Position numbers and translations under genes: made by a program. Below are positions 52,401 through 62,408 of a stretch of DNA of 64,000 bases, piece by piece. Below the pieces are notes generated by a model. The model ran no database searches, was not told where the DNA came from, and saw only the letters and a program-made list of their open reading frames with translations. The number at the start of each line of letters is the position of its first letter. Position 1 is the stretch's first letter. The stretch is from Favolaschia claudopus (taxonomy: Eukaryota > Basidiomycota > Agaricomycetes > Agaricales > Mycenaceae). The stretch spans positions 310,001 to 374,000 of the forward strand of contig JAWWNJ010000047.1 in assembly GCA_037176885.1 (NCBI GenBank), written 5' to 3'.

Positions 52401-52550
52401 GCTGCGAATTTTTGAACGATCAAGGAACACCGACAAACAAGAAATTTTTCGTCCCGACGTTGGTTCTACTTGGACTCCACTTCACTCTCAGAACTGAACT
52501 GTACTGTCGGCTGGCAGACGTACTGAAGACTCGAGCAGCCTACGAACGGA
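46482..52550. other. Large gene-poor region
   Basis: Six kilobases without a gene I can support. The sequence 49.1-50.3 kb is GC-rich with Pro/Ser/Arg-rich frames typical of non-coding GC-rich DNA. 50.8-52.1 kb has several short minus-strand frames with no motif. One 123-codon frame is listed separately. No transposase, tRNA or CRISPR-like structure was seen. Confidence 0.45.
49919..50290 (+). CDS. Unrecognised 123-codon ORF (doubtful)
   Basis: The protein MGYDARVTRHNPLTNADEVR continues with a helical stretch (LVRLAHANARRGSTLLAY) and a Cys/His/Trp-rich middle (PRWSHCQPWAPKYGVSWCLG, AMDCDHDYPCSQNF). Composition is more protein-like than the surrounding frames, but I recognise no family and see no clear splice partners. 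Confidence 0.18.
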   Translation: MGYDARVTRHNPLTNADEVRELVRLAHANARRGSTLLAYHCSDPNYATKTCPAAMRSTVDKTGFNAAFGVPRWSHCQPWAPKYGVSWCLGAMDCDHDYPCSQNFVEVFEIKTRKYRGARKYVV

Positions 52551-54279
52551 ATGGGTGGTAGCACAACGGCCGCCTTGCAGTGTTTGAGAAACGACGAGAT
52601 TATGAGCCATATCCTCGCTTTCACACCAAGTACTGACACGTGGAATGACTGCAAAGAGAACCAGGCGGTGTTGAATATTGCCCTGGTTTGCAGAGCATTC
52701 CGTGAACCTGCTCTCAACGAGTTATGGCGATCGTTGGAGAGTTTCCTTCCACTATTGCGGCTGTTATCGGCTCCTGGACAGGCTGGACTAATTTCTGGAA
52801 CATATGTGAGTGACGATGCTATAGTTCATACTTGCGTCTTCATTCTCTCAATTGGATCAGGTTCTCGCCGGTCCAATTACTCAACATCGATGGGACAGAT
52901 TCGACGACTATGCTCGGCGCGTCCGAGAATTATCTCTGTCTGCATCTCCGGCAGCATATCTGATAGAAAGCATTCGACCCGCCGTCGATCCATCCGTTTA
53001 TCTTCGTATCGCCCGCGAGCACGCTGGACCCATCTTACCTCGCCTTCGGGAGCTATATTGTTTCCCTCTCAGGCCTGAATCCGTCATTTTCCTCTCTTCT
53101 TCTCTTCACACCATCGGCTTCCAGGGTCTGAGTGCCAGTCTGACCTGTACGTTTCTCGCTGCTCTTCCTTCGGAAGCAGCAAACGTGAAGAATTTAAGGG
53201 TCGAGTCTACGGGCCCTTCAAGTTTCCACCCCTTGGTTGGTTCTTGCGTCACCCAATTGCGCGCCTTGGACGAACTCTACCTGGACCTAAAAAATGCGCC
53301 CCTGTCGGAATATGCCCGTATGCACAACATTCTAGCTACTCTCGGTCTACAGTCCTTCTCGGTAGCAGCATCCGACCACTGGGAGGACGAAATTCCAGAT
53401 TATAACTTCCAAAGCGGATTTTCGGAGTTACAGAGTTTGGGTATTGAGGGTGGTTTTAGATTCATCAGCTCGACAATCTCATCTATTCTCTCCCGCGATC
53501 TTTCAAAAATTACGGTTAACTGCGCATACAGCCATGATGCTTTGGTGTCAGAAGGCACATCGGGGTGGAAACCCTTGATCAACGTCATTTTTCCGCGCGA
53601 ATGGGATTCATTAACCCACATTTCCCTGGACCTACATCATTCGACCACCGCAACCGACAATATCAACATTCTTCTCAGCGCTATCAAGCACCTGCGTTTG
53701 CGCATATTCTCTTTGATGCGTTACGCGCCGATGTGCATTTCGGATGCGGACATCGATAAATTCGCTCGAGGATGCCCCTTGGCCGAACAGGTAACATTCA
53801 CATCCGGTGAACAGGATGCAAACACTGCCCCATCTCTGGCCTGTCTCACATCTCTCGCACGGCACTGTTCTGCCCTGCAAGTGGTTCAATTATCGCTAAA
53901 TATTCCGGACAATCTCACGCGCAGCACGTCGCCAGACCTCTACAATAATAATGTTCGCTTTTTCTTCCCATCGTTCGTTATTTTGGAGCAGCTCAGTGCC
54001 GAAAAAATTCTCGGGATTGCGAGATACCTGGACCAACTCCTCCCTCGCCTAGAGCGCGTCGTTTCCTGGGAGATGCCCGGAGCTGTATACTGCAGAAAGA
54101 TAGAGACACTCGTAAGACAGCTTCAAGCGGCCCGAGCAGAGGTAAAGTTTTGGTCCGTTCCAGACATCCGAGTGGCTGATGATTGGACGAAAAATATCAG
54201 GAAGACTACGGTAGTGAATGAGAAGGAATTTTACAGCTCCCTTGAATTGCGTTTGTCAAAATCTAGAACGGCCCACTGA
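52551..54279 (+). CDS. F-box protein with LRR-like C-terminus
   Basis: 557 aa from two exons (52551-52805 and 52861-54279). The N-terminal F-box-like segment contains NDEIMSHILAFTP, ALVCRAFREPALNELWRSLE and SFLPLLRLL, matching the agaric F-box pattern. These proteins recruit substrates to SCF ubiquitin ligases. After the intron, VLAGPITQHRWDRFDDYARR and VRELSLS lead into degenerate leucine-rich repeats: LPRLRELYCFPLR, VTQLRALDELYLDLKNAPLS, FSELQSLGIEGGFRF, LASLARHCSALQVVQLSLN-like strings. Large numbers of such genes occur in mushroom genomes, usually with unknown substrates. The frame is intact to TGA at 54277-54279. Confidence 0.87.
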
Positions 54280-54838
54280 TGAGCTCGAGTTTTCAATTGC
54301 GAACATTGTATACATTGTTGTAGATGTCTAATCTTTCTCAGCTGCACATATCTGCTTACCTCGCTAGTAGCCTCCATAAATGTTAGAACAGTTGTCAATG
54401 TTGAATAGCGTACACGACATCGTTGTCGGAAATCAGTTGAACCTGCACAGTGCAACCAATGCATAGAATCTGAAACCGAGATTACTTATCGTTTGAGACT
54501 GTCAATTGCAACTCCCCTAAAGAGATTTATTCAACATATCATCTTACTGGTGCTGAGTGGCCCACTGTCGTGAACTTCCAATCAACGCACGAGACAGAAT
54601 CAAAGTTCAACTAAATTCGAACCGTGGGATACATCAATCAGCTTACCGCCGGCGGATCAGCTCCCCGTTCGACACTTTCACCCAAAGTCGAGTCCCAGTC
54701 TCATGAAGAGCGATCGTTATGCCGAGTGCGGAGATTATCCTTGACTTGAGTATACAGACACGGGGAAATGGGCATGATATTCAGGTACAATCATAAACAA
54801 CATATCGATCAAGCACAGTTTGTTGTCATCCTTCCTGC
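54280..54838. other. Intergenic region between convergent genes
   Basis: 559 bp between the ends of the F-box and SRA genes. Nothing beyond short frames; a 14-mer TTCGAACCGTGGGA at 54616 is also seen at 32830. Confidence 0.55.
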
Positions 54839-55949
54839 TCAATAGAACAGCATATTTCTCTTCTCAAGTGGACACTGCCCAGGAAGACGCTATAAATCAT
54901 AGTTAGTAATGTTTTGATTCAGATCCAAGAATACACACCTCAAAGCGAAATTGGCAAATATTGAATCCAGAACGCCCTTTACCCAAGGTAGCCTAGTTTT
55001 ATTGGTGCTGAATCAAAACAACAAAGGGAATGAGCAGTCTTACCTCAGTGACAGTGTATAATCCATCATACCGAAAACTATGGATTTTGTATCAGGAACA
55101 AACCAACTGAGATGTGTATGCTTACCCTTTTGCCGGAGCCCATGCACTGTTGGGATTGGCACCACGGATGACCCGGACAGGTTTTCCGTTCTTTGAGGAC
55201 TCCTTTGTTTTTATACTTGAACAACTGTAGATAAGAATTGAATTGATTGAACATACTTCAAGTGCTGAGTTGTGCGGGTGCGACATGCTTTGATCTCTAA
55301 CTTGCGGACCGGCTGACTAGAATTGAATGAGCAGCAGGTGATTTTAAGGTGCAAAATACATACTCCCCATGCAGAATTGTCTTTTCCCCCTTTCAAATTT
55401 TGAGCATATATTGTTCAACGGGCAATTGGAAATGCTACCTGTCCCGATATACACACTGAGAAAAGCGAACATTGAATTAGCTTTCTCCTCTAGTTGAGTC
55501 TTAGTGGAAGACCAACAATGTGTCACCCTCATCATTGTCATCTTCATAGCCACCAGAAAGAACAATTGAGTATGCACCGGCCTTGGAGCCACTGATTCCT
55601 GCTGTAAGGCCAAGATGCATGCCAGCCTGGTGGAGGTCACGTCTTTAATTTTTTTTTCAGTAAGCATTCAGAGATCCTTGTTGAAAAGACGAAGCAAAAA
55701 TCCTGACCGGAACTCGAATGCATCACCAACTTTGATTCCTGGTAGCGCGCCATATTTTGGTCGCATCTTGACAGTGTTCACCTCTTTGCGGGGCTTTGAC
55801 TTTGGAAGAATGCTTTCTTCGGGGTAGAGTTCTTTGTTGTTCATAAGGCGGCGGCGACTGAAAAATAATTGGAAATTTTGGAATGGTGCATAAAATCTTG
55901 TTCTGCCAGTATACTTTGAAAAATAAGCTTACAGTTCTTCCATGCCCAT
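54839..55949 (-). CDS. Stand-alone SRA-YDG domain protein
   Basis: SRA domains bind hemimethylated or modified cytosine in DNA and flip the base out, as in UHRF1 and plant SUVH proteins. Start at 55949. Exons give MGMEELRRRLMNNKELYPEE and SILPKSKPRKEVNTVK, then the SRA core: KYGALPGIKVGDAFEFR, HLGLTAGISGSKAGAYSIVL with SGGYEDDNDEGDTFVYIGTG, GKDNSAWG, QSMSHPHNSALE, KNGKPVRVIRGANPNSAWAP and AKGFRYDGLYTVTE. It ends GFNICQFRFERLPGQCPLEK, then RNMLFY, TGA at 54839-54841. Eight small exons. No RING, PHD, SET or nuclease domain is attached, so it is essentially a reader module alone, about 220-250 aa. Phase-consistent splicing argues it is functional. Confidence 0.85.
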
Positions 55950-57899
55950 TGCCGTTGAAGGGGGAAACGGGCTTGAGCAAAAGAAAAAGTCGCGTAAGTC
56001 ACGGTTTCACGTGATACGTCACACCGCGTACATGGCAATGGATGTTGCAAGGATGTAGGTTGTGAGTGAGTTGTTTGTAACAAGGGCTCAAGAGCAGCTC
56101 TTTAGAAAATTTTTCTCGATCTAGTAGTTAAAAGGCAAGTGGGGGAAAGACAAGGAGGGAAATCTGGGAAAACCTCTCTTTATACTCTGGCTCGGAACCA
56201 GTGAGTCATGACCACATGGCCAGCTGACATGAAAAACACATGTTTCTTGTTAAATAAAGCTTGGCAGCAGACCAGATAATCAAATGGGGAAAGGTTTGGT
56301 ATGAAAAGGGCTTTGAGAGGAGGAGTAGATTCCAATTGACTCAGTCTTGGACAAGACAAGGGCGGGGGAACGGAATGCTGAGAAGAGGAGGATAATAAAA
56401 CTGAAATGGAACCTGAGGGGATACACAATGCTGCCCTGTAACGTGGACAGAACAGAAAAGACGAAATTTCATGAAGGAGACCTTTTGAAGGAAATGGAAC
56501 CTTGATCGTGATAAACCCGCCCATGTAGCCAGACATGTGCGCAATGAAATAGCGGCGAGTGGATCTATGCACAGACCGCTGTGAGACACAGGACGAGGAG
56601 AACATGTTCCAAATATGTGCCGTTCAGCTTGAAGGCACTGTCGACCAATTTGACCGATTGTCCAGAAGGAATCAAGAAACAAGAGATTAGGTTTTTACAA
56701 CGGCGGTCAGTTTCAAACGCCCGCACTGCCCGGTAAGAGCAAACTCCTTAACCAGAACCTCACCGCAAGAAGACATCGCAAATATATCTCGAGAGTTTCG
56801 GGGCTGATACGCACCGACGGTAAAAGCGAAGGAAATGAAAGCCCGCAAATCAATACAAAGAGGAAAAAAATGAGGCAAGATAGGGAACCGCAACCTGCAT
56901 TTACGGCTGCATGGCTTTGCGATGAAGTACGAGATAGAATGAGAAGACGACGATACGGTTTGCTGGTTGAAGGAGAGAATCATGATGCAACAGACTGCGA
57001 CAGACCGAAGCACAGAGCAGTAAATCAATGGGCCAGAGAGAACGGTAAGCTCGAAGCGGAGAAACGAAGGAGAGCATAGTGAACAAGGATATCGGAGGAC
57101 ATAGCGCACAGTTGAAGCAGCAGTTGGAAAGGTCTTTGCTTGATAGAATCGATTTTCAGTGGGGAAAAGCACCGTCGGTAGTGAATATCGTGGAGGATGC
57201 GTCAAGGGCGGGAAGAAACGGCGAAACCACTCCGTGCCGTTCGAGACGACGATCAAGGGCTACAAAAATCAAATCTGCCGGGATACGACGCTGTTTTGTG
57301 TGTCCGACTCCGTTGCTTCGATGCCTTCTGAGAAGCTTCCAACTTGAAGCTTGAAGTGGTGTCATCGGTCAAAGCGTAGGTTCGTGACAGAGGCATCGAA
57401 TCGAGCTCTTCGGGATAGATACAGAAGTAGCCAGAAAGGACTCTAGTGGACTTCTGAAAAGGAAAGCAGAATTGATGTGCCGCCGGTATGACTTTCGCGG
57501 GGGTTCCGATTCAGAGGAGATAACTCGGCGAGTCGGATCCGGGACGCAGAGGTGCGATGAGGTAGGCAGATGTGTAGTGGAAGATATATAGTGACAGTCC
57601 CGCTAGCCGAGCGCGTTTGCGCTTCTATGAGCGCGCATGCCCCGCTGTGAGTCGAGGAGAGAAGTCGTAGAAGTCGTGGTCTGGAGGAACTTGAAAGAGC
57701 GACTCAGTGGCGCATCAGGCAATTTTGATGGTCGATACTTTTCGCATCCTCTTCTGGTGCCCTACCGTTTTCCGCTCAGAGAGCTGAGATAATCAAAGTA
57801 AGTACTGCTCATCGTCGATGAATTTTGTGCTTTACTTAATCATAAGTACTCCTTATTCTCAAACCTTATCTGTAAGGAATCATCAAAGAACCTTTTCCC
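55950..57899. other. Intergenic region upstream of the SRA gene and downstream of ALDH
   Basis: Almost 2 kb. Open frames on the minus strand (56180-56682 and 56687-57256) are unusually long for non-coding DNA but lack motifs. No RNA gene or repeat was seen. Confidence 0.45.
56687..57256 (-). CDS. Unrecognised 189-codon ORF (doubtful)
   Basis: Uninterrupted frame starting MIVVSNGTEWFRRFFPPLTH, rich in Ser, Phe, Arg and Cys, ending CGEVLVKEFALTGQCGRLKL. There is no recognisable domain, and its composition resembles translated non-coding DNA; a shorter plus-strand frame overlaps it. Listed only because of its length. Confidence 0.15.
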   Translation of the reverse strand: MIVVSNGTEWFRRFFPPLTHPPRYSLPTVLFPTENRFYQAKTFPTAASTVRYVLRYPCSLCSPSFLRFELTVLSGPLIYCSVLRSVAVCCIMILSFNQQTVSSSSHSISYFIAKPCSRKCRLRFPILPHFFPLCIDLRAFISFAFTVGAYQPRNSRDIFAMSSCGEVLVKEFALTGQCGRLKLTAVVKT

Positions 57900-59465
57900 T
57901 CACGCAAATACCTTCTTCCAAACCCACAAACTCGTCGTATTCGTGAACTTCTTCATCCCCTCGATCCCCCACTCCACCCCGCTCCCGCTCTCCTTATGGC
58001 CCCCAAACGGCACATTGGGAGCGACATCGAAGTGACTGTTAACCCACACGCTCCCGGCACTCAGCCTCCGCGCAATTCTCTCTGCGCGCTCCAAGTCCTT
58101 AGCCCACACGGAAGCACCGAGCCCCGTCTTCAATCCGTTCGCCCGATCGATGACTTCGTCCTCGTCAGACCATTTGAGAAGAGGTACGATAGGCCCGAAT
58201 GGCTCCTCCACGACAATACGCGAGTCGTCCGGCGGGTTGTCGATGATAGCAGGCTCGATGAAATAGCCCTTGCTGTCGCCGCGCGCCTTGCCTTGGAGGG
58301 CGGCGGTCCACCCACACTTGTCGATGTCCGCATACATGTCTTTGACGAATTTGAATCTGTTCATGACTGTTAGCCGGCGAGTCGAATGAAGGGTACTATG
58401 GAAGATCATACTCACTGCATGTCATTCTGCACCGGCCCCACAACCACCCCCGGCTCGAACCCTCCACCGGTCTTGACATGGTTTTTTGTGAACTCGACCA
58501 TCGCATCGCGGAACTCGTCGTATATCTTCTCATGCACATAAATCCGCTTCGCGCACATGCAGATCTGGCCAGAATTCAAGAACGCCATCATGGTTATCTT
58601 GGGCAGACATTTCGAAATGTCAACGTCCTCGCACACGATAGCGGCGTCGTTCCCCCCGAGCTCAAGCACATAGCGCTTCAGAGTCTTAGCGCAGCTCGCC
58701 GCTACGCGCTTCCCAGTCTCGATGGAGCCAGTGAAGGTGATCATGTCGATACCAGGGTGCTCAGTCATCCAAGGGCCGAGATCGTCACCGCCGCTCAGAA
58801 CTTGAAAGACACCGGGAGGGAAGATGCCCATCGCCAGTTCCCCGAGTTTGAGGTCGCAATACGGAGTGAACGGAGACGGCTTCATGATGAGGGTGTTGCC
58901 TGTCAAGAGCGCGGGCCCAACCTTCCCGAGACCCAGAAGGACCGGCCAATTCCACGGGACGATGGCACCACACACCCCAATGGGCACACGAGTCAGATAA
59001 ATCGTCCGCTCCTCGTTATCGTCCAACACTTCATCCTTCAGCTCCAACGTAGCGAAAGTGCGCAACCACTGCACCGTCAATCCGACCTCCGTATTCGCGA
59101 GATCTATAGGCTTGCCTTGCTCCATCGTCAGAAGCTTCCCGAGTTCGTCCTTGTTAGCCTCAATCGCATCCGCCCAGCGCAGCACGAGCTTCGCCCGCTC
59201 GTCGAAAGACGTCTTGGACCACGTCTTGAAGGCCTCGCGCGCATGACCGACGGCGGCGTCCAACGCGTGTTTGGTGGCGACGGGGACCTCGTACAAGGCT
59301 TCGCCCGTGGCGGGATCGATGGAGTGTCGCGTTGCTTGTGTGGACACGAACTTCCCGTTGATGATGTTCCCCGGGTAGCTCTACGCCAGTGGGTCGTGTT
59401 AGCATTGACAGCCATGCACACGAAGTCGTCGGGCAACAGACCTTGATATCGAATTGCGCAGCCAT
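57900..59465 (-). CDS. NAD(P)-dependent aldehyde dehydrogenase
   Basis: Oxidises aldehydes to acids; likely cytosolic, about 486 aa. The first exon MAAQFDIK joins to SYPGNIINGKFV and STQATRHSIDPATGEALYEV. Family signatures: VPIGVCGAIVPWNWPVLLGL, KVGPALLTGNTLIMKPSPFT, GDDLGPWMTEHPGIDMITFT and GSIETGKRVA. The catalytic Glu is in VLELGGNDAAIV, and the nucleophile Cys is in FLNSGQICMCAKRIYV, where it is the first Cys (after GQI). The C-terminal exon contains EEPFGPIVPLLKW, SAGSVWVNSHFDVAPNVPFG and GHKESGSGVEWG, ending LWVWKKVFA. Two introns. Complete and intact; it could oxidise aldehydes made by the amine oxidase, which is speculation. Confidence 0.93.
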
Positions 59466-60946
59466 TTCGGTGAGGGCGAGGTGACGATAATGCCGGGGTG
59501 GTGGTGAGGTAGATGGGATGACGGCAGCCCGAGGTTATATGATATATCGTGGAGTAGAAGCGTCTTGTGGCTTGACTGACAGTGTCCTTCTGACCAACTA
59601 GGGCGCCGCTAGACTCGGACCATTTTCAGTGACATAGAGACGGGAACAAGCTGCAACTCAATGTCAGACGGGAAGACGGCGGATAGAACCACGACGACAG
59701 ACCGCGTGAGTTAAGGTGAGTTACCAGTACACCTCGTATGCATATATGAGACCGAGTAAGCAACTTGATGGCGGCGCGCGCCTTTTAGCCAGATTCGCTC
59801 GTACCTATGGCGGAGCGTAAGAACGTTTAGTCAGTTATTTGAATGGAATTCGGGGATTCGGAGGGAAGCGGTGTTCCGCACAAAGACCAGCTGGCCAGCA
59901 GACGAACGGTAGTGTACCTGTATCTGCACGACGAGTACCCGTAGCCGGGGTTTTTTTGGTCAACGACCAGCTAAGGAACGCGTCGATCAACGAGGAACGC
60001 ATGTCAGGCGACATCAAGGAGCCCCTTCAAAACCAGGCGGAGCCAGTAACGGAGGGCTTGGGCCAAGCTTACTTAGGCTGACAATTGAATGGATGGGCAC
60101 TCGAAAGAGTCATGCCGACGAGGACAAGATTTCAAGCAATTCAAGGTATTCAATCCAGACCGAGAAGCTCCTAAACCCACGCCGAGTGTCGAGCGCAAGG
60201 TGTCGATAATGGTTATGGAGAACGAGGAAGGTGGCTGTGCATAGGTACCTACACCTTTTACTAGTAAGCAATTGATCACCGAAAAAATCCAAAAGATCCT
60301 GCGCTCAGTATTCCGCATCGTAGCAAGCAGGCAGGCAAGCAAGTAGATCAATAGAGTTACATTCATATGTAAAGAAAGGAAAAGAAGACGGCATATTTCG
60401 AGGTCACTAAGTAAATAAGAAATCGAAGAGCACCAGGTTCACGACATATAAATCGAGACCGTGCAGTATATGTATGCCCCGGTCAGTCGAGGACAGCCAC
60501 GCATGAGATGAGGGGGTAGGAAGTGGAGGTACATAACAAGGGTGGGGGGAGGAAAGTGAGAGAGTCTTGAAAGTTGATACGATACCGATACCAAAGAAAT
60601 AGACAAAGACACAATCCACGGAGCCCATCCGGTCATCCATCCTGCAATCGATCTATCATCGAACCACCCCACCTCTCACCAAACGAAGAAAGGGTAGAAA
60701 GAGTAAGCTTGTCCCGCCTCCTACTATATCGCCCTGCATCGTCCATCGTCCATCGACCAGTGATAGTAATGTCATCGTCGGCGACGCCCTCGACCGAGCG
60801 CTCCTATCGTAGGCGCGCGTGTATTTCACGTTTATTCGTTGTCTTTGTGTTTGTCTATCCAAGGCCAAATCATCACCAAACAAGCAGGATTTCAGTTTAG
60901 AGCACCAGCAACTCACGATAGCTTTAAGCCCATAAGGCCCCTCAAC
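59466..60946. other. Intergenic region
   Basis: Promoter of the ALDH gene and 3' flank of the PIN gene. Short frames only, no recognised feature. Confidence 0.5.
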
Positions 60947-62408
60947 TCAAACACCAGCAGCCGCATCCAACCTCTCCCCACGCGCCAAAACACGAATCAC
61001 GCGCTGCGGCCCAGCGCCGCTGCTCTCCATCGCCAGCGCCGCCGCGGGGCGTTCCACGAGGGATCCCCCTCCCCCGCTTCCCCCGCCTCCGGAGAGCTTG
61101 TACATGCCGTTGTTGTTGCCGTTGTTGTTGCTGCTGCTATTCGCACCACCATACCCACCCGCACCCGCCCCGCGCTTCCCCTGCCCCTGCTGCGGGTTCG
61201 TATTCGCGCGCGGACGGCGAGCGCCTTCGCTCGTCCCTGGACGTCGTGTACCCTCGCCCGTCGTCCCAGGACGTCTCGTACCCTCGCCGGTCGTCCCCGT
61301 CCCACCTTGAGTGAAAGCGGTCGCACTCGCGGTGTTGCTTTGAGCGCCGCCGGGGTTGCCGTTGACGTGCACAGACGGAGCGACGGGAAGCACGGTGAGC
61401 CCCGCGCGCGCGGCCCAGTGCGCGACGAGCGTGCCGGAGGCGCGGACTTCATGTTTGTTCGGGACGTCCGCTGAGTCTGCAGGAGGGGGAGGAGGAGTGC
61501 TGGCGAGGACGGCGATGCATACTGTGCGTGGTGGGGGCGGTGTGTCATTGCCATTGAACTTGGAGTTGGAGGGGGAGGACGATGCAAGGGTGGAGTTAAG
61601 CTCCCAGCGGGCACAGCACACGGTGCGGCGGACCCATTCGGGGTCGTCTGCTGGGAGGTCCGTAGCGGGGCTTACGGCGGAGGTGGGGCTCGAATTCCCG
61701 GCGGTGCTTTGAGTGGGAGAGGCGAAGGCGATAGCGTCCCAAGGCACGAATGCGTCGTCTCTCTGCACCCGGATGCGCAGATTAGTCCCGACCTGGGCTT
61801 CGAGGATACGGGACGCAGCACGGGCGCGCTGTGCGAGGGGAGACGTGCCTTTCTTGAGGAGGTCGAGGGTGTTTAGTGCTAGATGGAAAATATCAGTTAC
61901 GATGTAGCGAAAATATTGGAGAGTTTGCGGTACGGTGGCTGGATTTCCTCGAGACTGCATGACCGTCCCAAACGATATTAGCCACCATTTCGTCTGGTGG
62001 CTCACCGCAAACTCTCCAACAGATTGAATGGCAAGACATACCTTCAAGTGGCACAATCACGACCTCTTCGCGACCGTCCCGACACCATCGCTTGACCTGA
62101 TGCAACGCGTGCACAAGCACACTCGCGTCCACGATCACGACGTCGGCGTCCTTCTCGGCGTTGGGTTCCTCCACAGAGCGCCTTTGCGCGGAATCTTTCG
62201 TCGAGATAACAAACGTAGACGTAGACGTATTCCCGCCGCCGTTCTTCTTCCCGCGTAGGGAGGATTTGTTGTTGGAGTACGGTTGACGCTTCGGGGATGA
62301 TTGTGGGCTAGCGGGAGGGCCTCTGCTTCGCCAGTTTCCGGACGCAGCGGACTTTTCGAGTTGCTCGACTTGATGGTTCAGGAATGCAGCTCCTAGAGCG
62401 CGAGACAT
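60947..62408 (-). CDS. PIN-domain-like protein with low-complexity C-terminus
   Basis: 432 aa from two exons (62408-62042 and 61878-60947). After a basic, Ser/Asn-rich N-terminus, the PIN fold is visible: ADVVIVDASVLVHALHQVKR (first acidic residue) and REEVVIVPLEALNTLDLLKK (second acidic residue). LAQRARAASRILEAQV and RIRVQRDDAFVPWD follow. PIN domains are mostly RNases acting in RNA surveillance or processing; whether all metal-binding acids are kept cannot be settled by eye. The distal half is Pro/Ser/Gly-rich, with three repeats of TGEGTRRPG type, an NS/NNG-rich run and GGGGSGGGG, and ends RVIRVLARGERLDAAAGV. The single intron is long (163 bp) and carries a perfect inverted repeat. Confidence 0.78.
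61916..62019. repeat. Inverted repeat inside the PIN-gene intron
   Basis: The 16-mer TTGGAGAGTTTGCGGT (61916-61931) recurs in exact reverse complement at 62004-62019. Weaker complementary words (GGTGGCT and AGCCACC) lie inside, so the 104-bp segment can fold into a hairpin. It makes up most of the intron. Confidence 0.7.

Noticed and set aside
58478..59446. 322-codon plus-strand frame
   Set aside because: Antisense to the aldehyde dehydrogenase; no domain of its own.
60839..61474. 211-codon plus-strand frame
   Set aside because: Antisense of the PIN protein's low-complexity tail.
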